Program-made: the position numbers and the translations under genes
Shown here: in pieces, positions 27,691 to 36,962 of the stretch
How the letters are laid out: each line of letters starts with the position of its first letter
How positions within the stretch are numbered: position 1 is the stretch's first letter
DNA from: Clostridiaceae bacterium
Lineage (GTDB): Bacteria > Bacillota > Clostridia > Peptostreptococcales > Peptostreptococcaceae
Direction: 5' to 3'
DNA length: 64,000 nt
Assembly: GCA_902362365.1 (NCBI GenBank)
Contig: CABIVQ010000006.1
Location: 1 to 64,000, forward strand
Notes under the pieces: model-generated
What the model was told of the DNA's origin: nothing
The model's database searches: none
Seen by the model: only the letters and a program-made list of their open reading frames with translations

Positions 27691-28893
27691 ATGGTTAAAT
27701 TTAGTTATACTGCTATTATGGTAAATGGATCAAAAACAAAGGGAATAATTGAAGCTAACAATTTAGTTGAGGCTAGAAATCAGCTAAAATCGAAAAAACT
27801 TAGAATAGTGGATATAAAAGAAAAAAATGATAATACATTTAGTACAAGAAAAAAAGGAAAAAAGTTAAAGCCAGATACAATAAGCCATTTTTGTAGACAG
27901 TTTTCTATAATAATGTCTTCTGGTATAAATAGTTTAGTTGGATTAGAAACGTTAGCTAAAAGGACAGAAAATAAAGTTTTGGCTAACGAAATGAATAGGA
28001 TAGTAGAATCGGTTAAAAAAGGATCCAATATAGCTGATGCTATGTTAGATAAGAAGTCAAAGTTTCCAAGGCTTCTAGGAGCAATGGTTGCTACAGGAGA
28101 AGAAACTGGTACTTTAGAGGATGTCTTAAGTAGTATGGCAGTGTTTTATGAAAGAGAACATAAAATAAACCAAAAAATTAAAAATGCATCTACTTACCCA
28201 GCGATAGTAGCAGGGCTATCATTTGTGATGCTATTTTTATTTACAAGTTTTATAATCCCTCAAATGATGGAATCTATAATGGATGTAGGTGGAGAAGTCC
28301 CGTTTATTACAAAGTTTGTAATGAGTGTAGGACAATTTATGAGTAAGTTTTGGTGGTTAGTACTTATTATGATTATGGGTGTAAGTTATGTACTACTTCA
28401 ATACATAAAGACCCCATTGGGAAGAATACAAAAAGATAAAATAATAAACAAAATTCCTCTACTTGGAAAGGGAATTAATAGTATAGTATCTATGAGGTTT
28501 TCTAGGGCGTTATATTTATTTATATCTACAGGCTATCCATTGTTGCAAGGGCTAGATCACATAAAAGCAAGTGTAAATAATTCGATAGCAGAAAAAGCAA
28601 TAATGGGAGCAAAAGAAGGTATTATAAAGGGAGAAACGTTAGCAGAAAACTTAGAAAAATATCATTATTTTGATTCGGTTCTTATACAAATGATAGCTAT
28701 AGGAGAACAAACAGGACAACTAGAGACGATAAGTAATCAAATGGCAGATTTTTATGAGCAAGAATCAGATATATATTTAAGTAGATTAGTGGCTATGATA
28801 GAGCCAATTATGATAATAGGAGTAGGAATTGTAGTAGGCATACTAGTTATATCAGTATTTTTACCGATGATGAATATGTACGATGCCTTATAG
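27691..28893 (+). CDS. pilC: Type IV pilus inner-membrane platform PilC
   Basis: A 400-residue GspF/PilC platform protein with two T2SS-F repeats, each followed by a hydrophobic segment (near residues 171-192 and 372-394, with another at about 220-240). Family motifs include FCRQFSIIMSSGI and GEQTGQLETI. It works with PilB and PilT to insert or remove pilins. It starts 13 nt after pilB and is followed after 14 nt by the pilMN gene. Confidence 0.94.
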   Translation: MVKFSYTAIMVNGSKTKGIIEANNLVEARNQLKSKKLRIVDIKEKNDNTFSTRKKGKKLKPDTISHFCRQFSIIMSSGINSLVGLETLAKRTENKVLANEMNRIVESVKKGSNIADAMLDKKSKFPRLLGAMVATGEETGTLEDVLSSMAVFYEREHKINQKIKNASTYPAIVAGLSFVMLFLFTSFIIPQMMESIMDVGGEVPFITKFVMSVGQFMSKFWWLVLIMIMGVSYVLLQYIKTPLGRIQKDKIINKIPLLGKGINSIVSMRFSRALYLFISTGYPLLQGLDHIKASVNNSIAEKAIMGAKEGIIKGETLAENLEKYHYFDSVLIQMIAIGEQTGQLETISNQMADFYEQESDIYLSRLVAMIEPIMIIGVGIVVGILVISVFLPMMNMYDAL

Positions 28894-28907
28894 GAGGAAA
28901 TATACAA

Positions 28908-30467
28908 ATGAAATTATACATATCATACTATGGAAATTATGTTTCTATAGTTGAAGGGTCATACAATAGTAAAAAAGAAAAATACAATATTAAAAAGTAT
29001 ATGGTTTTATCTAGTGAAGAGGTGCCTCTTGATGCAAATGATAAATATAGCCTACTTAGAGAAGCTTTAAAATTAGATAGGTGGAAAGCTAAGAATGCGG
29101 TACTTTGCCTAAATACAAGGGATGTACTTATAAAATCAAATAATATATCTAAGGTTAGTCCTAAAGATTTAGATGGAATAATGAGTCATGAAATATATGA
29201 AATGATGTCTTTAAATGATGATCAATATACATTTTCATATGAGGTTGTAAAAGAAAGAAATGATGAAGGGAAAGAATCATTAGATGTAATTATTGCAGCT
29301 GTAATGAATGAAGAATTGTATACAATTTTAGATATATTTAAGGAGTTTAAGCTTAATTTAGAAGGCATAGATACTATGGCTACTGCTTATAGTAGATTAC
29401 TTAAAAATATTGAGTATGATAATATAATGATGCTAAACATAGGTGAATATGGAAGTATCGTAAATATATACAAAGAAGATAGTTTATTCATATATGACAA
29501 TGTACCTGTCAGAATAAATAAAAGATCAAGCGATGTATTATGTTTAGCTTTAGTGGACGAAATTAAAGGTCTAATGAATTTCTATTCGTCTAGAAACTAT
29601 GGTAATAGCATAGATACTGTAGTTATAGTTGGTCAATCAAGTGAAAATACAGATATAGTAGATAGCTTTAAATATAGCTTTAATAGTGAGATAGTAAGTG
29701 GAATAGAAAACTTATTTGATATAACAGAAGATATACAAGGAGATATACAGATAAATGAAATTAGTAAAGTTTGTGATATCTTAGGAAGTATGTGCGTAGT
29801 TAAAGATAAAAAAAGTTATTCTTACATGAATTTACTTCCACTAAAACAAAGAAATAAGCAAAAGAAAACCGATATAGTTAGGAAATATTTTTTAGCAGCA
29901 CCAATAGCATTAGGAATAATAGCAGCACCATATTTTGTATTTGGAGCTATGAATATGAAGGTATTACATGATACAAACTTAGCTCAAGTTAAATTAGATA
30001 AGATAATGAACGAATACAAGGGGATAGAAAGTATAAATCAAAAAATAAAAACAGCAGAAGAAGAGTTAGAAATATATAATATGTTAAGCAGTAAGGATGT
30101 AAAATGGGGGAATGTGCTAAACGAAATAGATAAAAATATTCCTTATAAAGTTGATCTAACTAATATTTCTGTAACTTATGAGAATCCTGATTTAGAACAA
30201 ACAAATAGTGAAGAAATAGAAAATGATGTAAATATGGAAAGTACTGCAGAAACTGAAGTTCCAATATACGATAAAATACCTAATACTATAAATATTGAGG
30301 GGATTGCAAAAGACTCTGTTTATGTAGGTCAATTTGTATATAGTCTTAATAAACTTACATATTTTAAATCTGCAAAACTAATAAGCAGTACAGAAGATAA
30401 AGAAAATGGAGGACAGGTATTTAATATAGTATTGGACTTGAAAGAAGGTGTAGTTTCTGGTGATTAA
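28908..30467 (+). CDS. pilMN: PilM-PilN fusion protein, pilus alignment complex
   Basis: A 519-residue protein joining two T4P assembly parts that are separate in most bacteria. Residues 1-300 resemble the actin-like PilM, with TMATAYSRLLKN and MLNIGEYGSIVNIY. Residues 306-320 carry the PilN entry motif NLLP followed by basic residues, then one membrane segment (about 327-347) and an extracytoplasmic coiled coil and small domain. The phosphate-binding loop usual at the PilM N-terminus is degenerate (ISYYGNYVSIVEG), so ATP binding is doubtful. The stop overlaps pilO by 8 nt. Confidence 0.85.
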   Translation: MKLYISYYGNYVSIVEGSYNSKKEKYNIKKYMVLSSEEVPLDANDKYSLLREALKLDRWKAKNAVLCLNTRDVLIKSNNISKVSPKDLDGIMSHEIYEMMSLNDDQYTFSYEVVKERNDEGKESLDVIIAAVMNEELYTILDIFKEFKLNLEGIDTMATAYSRLLKNIEYDNIMMLNIGEYGSIVNIYKEDSLFIYDNVPVRINKRSSDVLCLALVDEIKGLMNFYSSRNYGNSIDTVVIVGQSSENTDIVDSFKYSFNSEIVSGIENLFDITEDIQGDIQINEISKVCDILGSMCVVKDKKSYSYMNLLPLKQRNKQKKTDIVRKYFLAAPIALGIIAAPYFVFGAMNMKVLHDTNLAQVKLDKIMNEYKGIESINQKIKTAEEELEIYNMLSSKDVKWGNVLNEIDKNIPYKVDLTNISVTYENPDLEQTNSEEIENDVNMESTAETEVPIYDKIPNTINIEGIAKDSVYVGQFVYSLNKLTYFKSAKLISSTEDKENGGQVFNIVLDLKEGVVSGD

Positions 30468-31389
30468 TGAAAAGTTTGAAAAGAAAAGTATATTACAAAA
30501 AGAATTAAATACAAAAGAGGTTTTATTAGTACTAGGGATAGTAACTCTTATAGTTATATATGGAGCTGTATTTATATATCCTAGATATGCAGAGTATAAA
30601 GCTTATGCAACTATTTTAGAACAAATAGAAAATCAGATAAGTACTTATAAAGGTCGAATAAATGAATTACCTCAGTTAGAATCAAAACTAAATAATTTAA
30701 CGAAAGAAATAGAAGTAAAAAGCAAAATATTATCTCACAATATGGAAGATGGTATGTTTTTAATTGGCCTTTCAAAATTAATGGATGCAGTTAATGTAGA
30801 TTTAGTTGAATATTATGTAGAAGAATCAAAATCTTATCATGCTTTTTATGCGATACCTACAACGATAAAGGTAAGAGGAAATTATAAGAATGTTAGAGAG
30901 GTAATGAATTATTTAGAGCAACAAAATAATATTACTCAAATCTTAGATTATAATATGGAAACTTATATAGATGAAGAAGAATCTGATACAGCTAATGTAT
31001 CAAGTTTAAACTCAAGTGTTACTACAAATGACCTATCTTATTCTGATATAGGATGGACCTTAAATAGTAACTTATATCATAATAAAGATTGTTCAATATT
31101 AGAGGAAGAGGCACAACAATTTGGAGGATCCTTTATACAAGCAGCTCCACCAAATAACTATAAAGCTTGCTCAGACTGCAAACCTATTTTAAGTACTAAA
31201 ACTTCTCAAGGAAACATAGTTCAAGAAAGTAGTATTGATAATAATGAAGTTCCTAAGGCTAAAGGAGATATTATAGCGAAATTTAGCTTTATAATGTATT
31301 CTTCAGAAAATCCAAAAATAGAATTAGATAATGACGATTTTACTACTTGGAATCCAGGTAAATGGAATCCATTTACGACAACAAGATAG
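30460..31389 (+). CDS. pilO: PilO-type pilus assembly protein with Cys/His insert
   Basis: A 309-residue bitopic protein: a short cytoplasmic tail, one membrane helix (about 21-40), a coiled coil (50-95) and a ferredoxin-like PilO domain (about 96-170), which pairs with PilN. Unusually, residues 199-245 hold an inserted segment with H207, C211, C237 and C240 in a YHxxxC ... ACxxCxP arrangement that resembles Ada-like zinc sites. The chain then resumes (FSFIMYS) to complete the fold. It overlaps pilMN by 8 nt. Assignment rests on topology and gene order rather than on strong motifs. Confidence 0.8.
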   Translation: MINEKFEKKSILQKELNTKEVLLVLGIVTLIVIYGAVFIYPRYAEYKAYATILEQIENQISTYKGRINELPQLESKLNNLTKEIEVKSKILSHNMEDGMFLIGLSKLMDAVNVDLVEYYVEESKSYHAFYAIPTTIKVRGNYKNVREVMNYLEQQNNITQILDYNMETYIDEEESDTANVSSLNSSVTTNDLSYSDIGWTLNSNLYHNKDCSILEEEAQQFGGSFIQAAPPNNYKACSDCKPILSTKTSQGNIVQESSIDNNEVPKAKGDIIAKFSFIMYSSENPKIELDNDDFTTWNPGKWNPFTTTR

Positions 31390-31404
31390 TATGGGGGGAT
31401 ACGA

Positions 31405-32313
31405 TTGAGAAATAAAGGTTTTACTTTAATAGAATTAATTATAGCTATAAGTATATTTAGTACTATTTTACTTTTAGGATATAAGGTTATAGATGGTACA
31501 AGTATATCAACTAAAAAACAAAGTGAAATATTTAATGAACAGCAAGTAACTAATTTATTAAATAAGTACTTTACAAAAGACATAGAAAAAGCTATTTCAA
31601 TAGAATTTATAAACATAGATAAAAGCGGAAATGTAATAATAAGAAACTCAGCAGATGATGAGTATTCTTATGGATATTTATTAAAAACTATAGAAAATGT
31701 AAATAAAAAAGAAAAAACATACTCTATTAATAGAATAGTAGGTTCGGAAAATTTAGTATTAGTGTCAAATCATAAATATACTGATACGGATGTAGAGCCG
31801 TTATGTATAAAGAAATATGATAATAACTTGTATAATATAAAACTATTAAGTGGAAAACATGATTATGAGTTTAATGTTAGTTCTAGAATTAGCGAAGAAG
31901 AAAACACAGATGAAAAAGAAGACGTCAATGTTTACTATGGAAATGGTATAGATATTGATTATAGAGATGGGGTAGGTATAAAACTAAATGGACAAGATGA
32001 CTACATATTTAAATTTACATATGGAAGCAATAATGAACGATATACATTAGATAAGTTTGAGATTATATTTGATGGCGCTTATGCTAAGGTATATATTAAT
32101 GGAGTTGAAAAATTTAGAGTTCATAAGATTGGGTATCCATCAAATGTAGTAATAAAATTAGAACACTATTATTTATATGATAGAGTATATATAAATAGTA
32201 GTGTATACAAAGATAAGGAATATATTGAATCACCAGAAATGGTGCAAAGAATTGCTGTAGAAAATCTAACAATAAACCATGGAGCTAAGAGTGGCTTAAG
32301 TATAATATGGTAG
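31405..32313 (+). CDS. Minor prepilin, PilV-like
   Basis: A 302-residue prepilin with a very short leader (RNKG) and the class III signal FTLIELIIAISIFSTILL, Glu at +5. Translation starts at a TTG preceded by GGGGGG. The head is large, about 270 residues. After an N-terminal alpha/beta part, residues 175-302 look like a beta-sandwich (IIFDGAYAKVYINGVEKF) of the kind found in LamG or concanavalin-like modules, although this is only an impression. In C. difficile the gene in this position is pilV. Minor pilins of this size often sit at the pilus tip. Confidence 0.85.
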   Translation: MRNKGFTLIELIIAISIFSTILLLGYKVIDGTSISTKKQSEIFNEQQVTNLLNKYFTKDIEKAISIEFINIDKSGNVIIRNSADDEYSYGYLLKTIENVNKKEKTYSINRIVGSENLVLVSNHKYTDTDVEPLCIKKYDNNLYNIKLLSGKHDYEFNVSSRISEEENTDEKEDVNVYYGNGIDIDYRDGVGIKLNGQDDYIFKFTYGSNNERYTLDKFEIIFDGAYAKVYINGVEKFRVHKIGYPSNVVIKLEHYYLYDRVYINSSVYKDKEYIESPEMVQRIAVENLTINHGAKSGLSIIW

Positions 32314-32339
32314 ATTGAAAATGATAGTAGGTGTTTGTA

Positions 32340-32819
32340 TTGAAACATAATAAAACAAATCGAGGTTTTACACTCATTGAAGTGCTAATATCTTTGAGTA
32401 TAGTTACTATTATACTTTTATCACTTTTTTCTTTTTATAATAGTTCTATAAAATTTAATAAAAAGAATGAAACAGATATCAATTCCTTAAATGTATCTCA
32501 GACTGCAATAGAAAGTATGAGGATTTATAGCAAATTAAATAATAAGTTTGGAATAGATATAGATAATGATGGAGTAGATGACTTAGGTTTTGATAATTCA
32601 GAATCTAATTGGGTAGACTTAGATTCTGAGTACAAAATCTATACGGGAAATCTTGATACTTTAGAAATCGAGAAAGATAATAATAAATACTTAGCGACAA
32701 TAAATAGTGTAAAAAGATATAAGAACAATATGAGTGTATATACGGTAGAATTAGAAACTAAATCAAAGTATAACAGTACAAAAAAGATAAATTTAATTAC
32801 TCAAGTTTATGTTAAATGA
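32340..32819 (+). CDS. Minor prepilin, PilU-like
   Basis: A 159-residue prepilin with leader KHNKTNRG and signal FTLIEVLISLSIVTIILL, Glu at +5. The TTG at 32340 is chosen because AGGTG (32329-32333) is 6 nt upstream; the in-frame GTG at 32331 overlaps that site. The head contains an acidic DIDNDGVDDLG segment that resembles a calcium-binding loop. The C. difficile cluster has pilU here. It begins 26 nt after the previous minor pilin. Confidence 0.85.
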   Translation: MKHNKTNRGFTLIEVLISLSIVTIILLSLFSFYNSSIKFNKKNETDINSLNVSQTAIESMRIYSKLNNKFGIDIDNDGVDDLGFDNSESNWVDLDSEYKIYTGNLDTLEIEKDNNKYLATINSVKRYKNNMSVYTVELETKSKYNSTKKINLITQVYVK

Positions 32820-32832
32820 TTGGAGATAGTGG

Positions 32833-34329
32833 ATGTACAAAAATAAGTTGAACGATAATAGAGGCGGAGCTCTTATTATTGTAATAGTTGCAATAGCCAT
32901 TATAGGTATAACTATAGGTACTGTGTCAATGCAGATAATAAATCAAGTTAAATCTAATAAAAACTCTTATGATACTATGCAATCAAGATATATGGCTGAG
33001 TCAGGTGTAGAAAACACAATATCAAAAATTGTTAATCAGGTCGAAAATAAGATAAACAATATTAATAATGGCTCTAGAAGTAACTTTAATAATATAAGTA
33101 GTAATATAGTTAAATCCTCAACTGATAGGTATGGAAAGGCTAAAAATAAATTAATTTTATTATATGAGAATATTAGTCAAATAAATGATGGATACCAAAG
33201 TAAAAAAGATATAATAGTAAAATTAAATCAGATTATAAATAATGACTATTCGTCTATATTACAGTTAAATAATGATATAAATGATATAAAATTATATATT
33301 ATACATGCAATAGCCTCTGAAGATAATAGTATAAAGGGTGAAGATTTAAATATAATTTATGAAGCAATAGGGTATTTAAATGATGCAGTATTAACTATAT
33401 ATGAGAGTGAGGATATTCATCAAGGTCATACTGCATTAGAAATAAGCTCATCTAGTTATGGAGGAGATAATAGATATGTTACTCAAGGTGAAATTGAAAC
33501 TAAATTTATAAAAGATTATGGGAATGAGGCGTATAGTTTTACCGTGGATTCTATACAGAGATATACTGGAGATGTATTAAAGAATACGCCAAGTAAGTTT
33601 GTTATTAAAGAATTTAATGTAGAAGGGTATTATAAATTAAAAGATAAAATAGGAAGGTTATCTGATACGAAAATAAGAGAATTAGAAGATGCCTTAATAA
33701 ATCTAAAGGATACTATAAATCATATTCAATGGACCAATAAAAATTCTGTAACTGAATATGAGATAGAATTAAGTCTAAGAAAAGATAATGCTATTAAAGT
33801 TATTGATGAAATATTAATTAAATATACAATGGATATTGTAGAAAATGAACTATACAAAATTTATATAGAAGAACTGAATAATTTTGAATCTCTCACTCAA
33901 GAAAATTATGTAGTATTAAAAGAAATGATATACAACATGGATAATATAAGAAAAAATTTAGTTGAACTTAAATGCAAACTAGGATTTATAGCAACTAAAC
34001 AAGAGGATAATATAAATAAGCCAGATTCTCCTGATGTAAATCCTCCAGTAAATAAAGAAGTTTATATAGGGTTAGATAAATATGAAAATATATTAGGCGA
34101 AAATGTTAGCTATACAGTTGAAGCTATTGATGAAAAAAAATTAGACTTAATATATGAAAATGGAGATATATCAAATGTAGAGGATTTTAGTTTGGATATA
34201 ATATCAGGAGGTAATAATAATGGATATAATTACAAAGTAAATGCTAAAGTACTTTTTAAAACTAGAAAAGAAAACAATCAATTTAAAACTAGTTATAGCA
34301 TTAAGTCTTACGACAAAATTAATAATTAG
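32833..34329 (+). CDS. Large minor pilin-like protein, PilK/PilX-like
   Basis: A 498-residue protein with an N-terminal hydrophobic helix (about residues 12-32) after a basic leader ending in RGG. The leader junction is non-canonical: an alanine rather than phenylalanine follows the glycines, and Glu at +5 is absent, as in PilX/GspK-type components. Next come long helical stretches (about 35-180 and 260-395) and a small C-terminal domain. It contains a PDSPDVNPPVN linker near 395-405. GspK-type subunits cap the pilus tip; the position fits C. difficile pilK. It starts 13 nt after the previous gene. Confidence 0.8.
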   Translation: MYKNKLNDNRGGALIIVIVAIAIIGITIGTVSMQIINQVKSNKNSYDTMQSRYMAESGVENTISKIVNQVENKINNINNGSRSNFNNISSNIVKSSTDRYGKAKNKLILLYENISQINDGYQSKKDIIVKLNQIINNDYSSILQLNNDINDIKLYIIHAIASEDNSIKGEDLNIIYEAIGYLNDAVLTIYESEDIHQGHTALEISSSSYGGDNRYVTQGEIETKFIKDYGNEAYSFTVDSIQRYTGDVLKNTPSKFVIKEFNVEGYYKLKDKIGRLSDTKIRELEDALINLKDTINHIQWTNKNSVTEYEIELSLRKDNAIKVIDEILIKYTMDIVENELYKIYIEELNNFESLTQENYVVLKEMIYNMDNIRKNLVELKCKLGFIATKQEDNINKPDSPDVNPPVNKEVYIGLDKYENILGENVSYTVEAIDEKKLDLIYENGDISNVEDFSLDIISGGNNNGYNYKVNAKVLFKTRKENNQFKTSYSIKSYDKINN

Positions 34330-34347
34330 TTATATTAGGAGTAAGGT

Positions 34348-35409
34348 ATGAATATATTTGATTTATTAAAAATAGCAATAGAATTAGGAGCATCAGATGT
34401 ACATATTACTGTAGAAAGCGCTCCTATAGCTAGAATAAAAGGAAAATTTATCAAACTATCAGATAAAATATTAACTAATCAAGATACAAAAAAGATGGTT
34501 CAAGATATTGCAGGAGAGAAAAATTTTATAAGAATAGAGGATCATGGAGAAGTAGATTTTTCGATAGCTATAGATACAGGTGAAAGAGTTAGGATAAATG
34601 TATATAAACAAAAGGGAAATTACGCAATAGCGGCAAGAACAATAACAGCACAAATACCAGCATTTGAATCATTAGGTCTTCCTGAGATATTAAAAACATT
34701 TACACAAAAACATAAAGGTTTAGTTCTAGTGACAGGACCGACGGGAAGTGGGAAGTCTACTACACTTGCAAGTCTTATTGATATAATAAATGAAAACCAA
34801 CAAAGGCATATAATAACCTTGGAAGATCCAATTGAATATGTACATAAACACAAGACTAGCTTAGTAAATCAAAGGGAAATAGGACAAGATACAGAAAGCT
34901 TTAATTCAGCTCTAAGGGCAATACTTCGTCAAGACCCTGATGTAATTCTTATAGGAGAGATGAGAGACCCAGAAACTATATCAATAGCATTAACAGCAGC
35001 AGAAACTGGTCACTTAGTATTCTCGACTCTACATACGGTAGGAGCAGCAAAAACTATAGATAGAATAGTAGATATGTTCCCATCAGAGCAGCAACAGCAA
35101 GTAAGAGCTCAGTTATCTACAGTTTGTGAAGGCGTTGTTTCACAGCAATTAATACAAACTGTAGATGGGAGAAGACGAATTGCAGCGCTTGAGGTTATGA
35201 TAGCAAATCCTGCAATTAGACATTTAATAAGAGAAAATAAAACTTACCAAATACCAAATCAAATTCAAACAGGAAGTAAATTTGGTATGCAGTCTATGGA
35301 TCAAGAACTAGTTAATTTATATAGACAAGGATTAATTTCAAGAGATAGTGCATTAAGTAGATGTACTGATTATGAGTATACAAGTAGATTAATAGGGGAT
35401 AGATATTAA
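34348..35409 (+). CDS. pilT: Type IV pilus retraction ATPase PilT
   Basis: A 353-residue PilT hexameric ATPase that retracts pili and drives twitching or close adhesion. The N-terminal PAS-like domain begins with IELGASDVHI, Walker A is GPTGSGKS (130-137), Walker B lies in DPDVILIGEMRD (about 196-207), and the AIRHLIRENKTYQIPNQI segment is the PilT-specific hallmark near the C-terminus. There is no zinc tetracysteine, which separates it from PilB. An AGGAG lies before the ATG. Its presence suggests dynamic pili rather than a static pseudopilus. Confidence 0.95.
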   Translation: MNIFDLLKIAIELGASDVHITVESAPIARIKGKFIKLSDKILTNQDTKKMVQDIAGEKNFIRIEDHGEVDFSIAIDTGERVRINVYKQKGNYAIAARTITAQIPAFESLGLPEILKTFTQKHKGLVLVTGPTGSGKSTTLASLIDIINENQQRHIITLEDPIEYVHKHKTSLVNQREIGQDTESFNSALRAILRQDPDVILIGEMRDPETISIALTAAETGHLVFSTLHTVGAAKTIDRIVDMFPSEQQQQVRAQLSTVCEGVVSQQLIQTVDGRRRIAALEVMIANPAIRHLIRENKTYQIPNQIQTGSKFGMQSMDQELVNLYRQGLISRDSALSRCTDYEYTSRLIGDRY

Positions 35410-35410
35410 A

Positions 35411-36190
35411 ATGGAATTTTTATTACAACTTTACATATTTATAGTGGGAACAATTTTCGGAAGTTTCTTCAACGTATGCATATACAGAATTCCAGAAAAT
35501 AAGTCAATAGCAAACCCACCATCAACATGTACCACGTGTAACACAAGATTAAAACCAATAGACTTAATACCAATATTAAGTTACCTAATGTCAGGAAAAA
35601 AATGTAGATACTGTAAAAAAGAAATATCACCAAGATATGCAGCAGTAGAATTTCTAACAGGAATACTATTTATATTAGTATATAACGTACACTCAATATT
35701 ATTAGAAACGGTATATTACTTAATATTAGTATCACTATTAGTAATAATAACTTTCATAGATATAGACCACTATATAATACCAGACGGTATAATAATATTC
35801 GGACTAGTAACAGCTTTAATATTAAATATACTTGGTATAGGTATACCAATAAAAGAAAGTCTTATAGGAGCCATAATATGCGGAGGAGAAATGTTAATAT
35901 TAATCCATCTAATAGAACTTGTAGTAAAAAAAGAAGTAATGGGTGGAGGAGACATAAAATTATTCGCAATGATAGGTCTTTTCTTAGGTATAAAAGGAGG
36001 AATCCTAACGATTATCTTAAGCGTATACATAGGAGCAATATATGGTGTAGGAACTATACTATATAGCAAATTAAATAATAAAGAATATAATTCTATGATA
36101 CCATATGGACCATTTATTTCTGTTGGAGCTATAATAGTTTTATTATACGGAAATAATATTTTAAATTGGTATTCGAAATTACTTATATAA
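35411..36190 (+). CDS. pilD: Prepilin peptidase/N-methyltransferase PilD
   Basis: A 259-residue A24 family membrane aspartyl protease that cleaves prepilins and methylates the new N-terminus. The N-terminal domain has FGSFFNVCIYRIP and two CxxC pairs (C40/C43, C65/C68). The catalytic aspartates lie in FIDIDHYIIPD (D117 or D119) and GGGD (D181). About eight membrane helices are expected. It starts one base after pilT ends. A terminator follows at 36190, so the next peptidase gene may be expressed separately. Confidence 0.95.
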   Translation: MEFLLQLYIFIVGTIFGSFFNVCIYRIPENKSIANPPSTCTTCNTRLKPIDLIPILSYLMSGKKCRYCKKEISPRYAAVEFLTGILFILVYNVHSILLETVYYLILVSLLVIITFIDIDHYIIPDGIIIFGLVTALILNILGIGIPIKESLIGAIICGGEMLILIHLIELVVKKEVMGGGDIKLFAMIGLFLGIKGGILTIILSVYIGAIYGVGTILYSKLNNKEYNSMIPYGPFISVGAIIVLLYGNNILNWYSKLLI

Positions 36191-36228
36191 AAATAAGGCG
36201 TCGTACTTTATGGCGTCTTATTTTTTTA
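36190..36228 (+). terminator. Terminator after pilD
   Basis: AATAAGGCG pairs with CGTCTTATT with one G-U pair across a 13-nt loop, followed by seven T's; it starts at the pilD stop. Confidence 0.85.
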
Positions 36229-36310
36229 ATAAGAAGTATAAAAAGTTATATATTAATTAAAAATCAAGATATATAGCCAAATCCTATTACTAATACATAA
36301 ATTAAATATA

Positions 36311-36949
36311 ATGATTTATACAATAATAACATCTATAATTTTAACTTATTTTACAAATAAGTATTTAAGTTATGTAAGAAAAGAAGCAAATAAAATTACA
36401 TATAATATACCTATAATATATTTTTTGATAATAACTTTAAGTATATGTATTTATCTGAAATATGGTCTAACAATAGAATCTATAAGATATATATTCTTAA
36501 TTCCTTTTTTAGTAGGAATATCAATTATTGATTACCAAACTACTTACATATATGATATAACAATAGTTAGTGGTATAATTATTCAAGGTGTAATTTTAAT
36601 AAGCTCAATAAATATAGAAAAAGATTTTAAAAGTCATATAAGTGCTTTATTTGTAGGATTAATATTTTCATATATTCTAGCTAAATTAACAAAATCTTTA
36701 GGAGAAGGAGATATTGGACTATTTGCTTTATGTTCCTTTACTTTAGGACATGATTACAGCATATATATGATATTTTTATCATTTATGATAGCATTCATAT
36801 ACTGCATTTACATAATTTTTACAAAAAATAAATCAATTAAGGATAGTATACCATTTGCACCATTTATATCATTAGCAACCATGTTGATAATGTTAACTGA
36901 AAATTACATACTTACAAGTTATTTTGACATAATGTACAATGTGTTATAA
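36311..36949 (+). CDS. Second prepilin peptidase-like protein, short form
   Basis: A 212-residue membrane protein with about six to seven hydrophobic segments. It keeps the A24 protease aspartates ([12 protein letters not shown]74, and GEGDIGLF, D134) but lacks the N-terminal cysteine-containing methyltransferase domain seen in the gene before it. It resembles the archaeal/TadV-like short forms and the second pilD of the C. difficile cluster. It could process prepilins without methylation, or act on other substrates. No good ribosome-binding site is seen before the ATG. Confidence 0.78.
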   Translation: MIYTIITSIILTYFTNKYLSYVRKEANKITYNIPIIYFLIITLSICIYLKYGLTIESIRYIFLIPFLVGISIIDYQTTYIYDITIVSGIIIQGVILISSINIEKDFKSHISALFVGLIFSYILAKLTKSLGEGDIGLFALCSFTLGHDYSIYMIFLSFMIAFIYCIYIIFTKNKSIKDSIPFAPFISLATMLIMLTENYILTSYFDIMYNVL

Positions 36950-36962
36950 AGGAGGAATAAAT

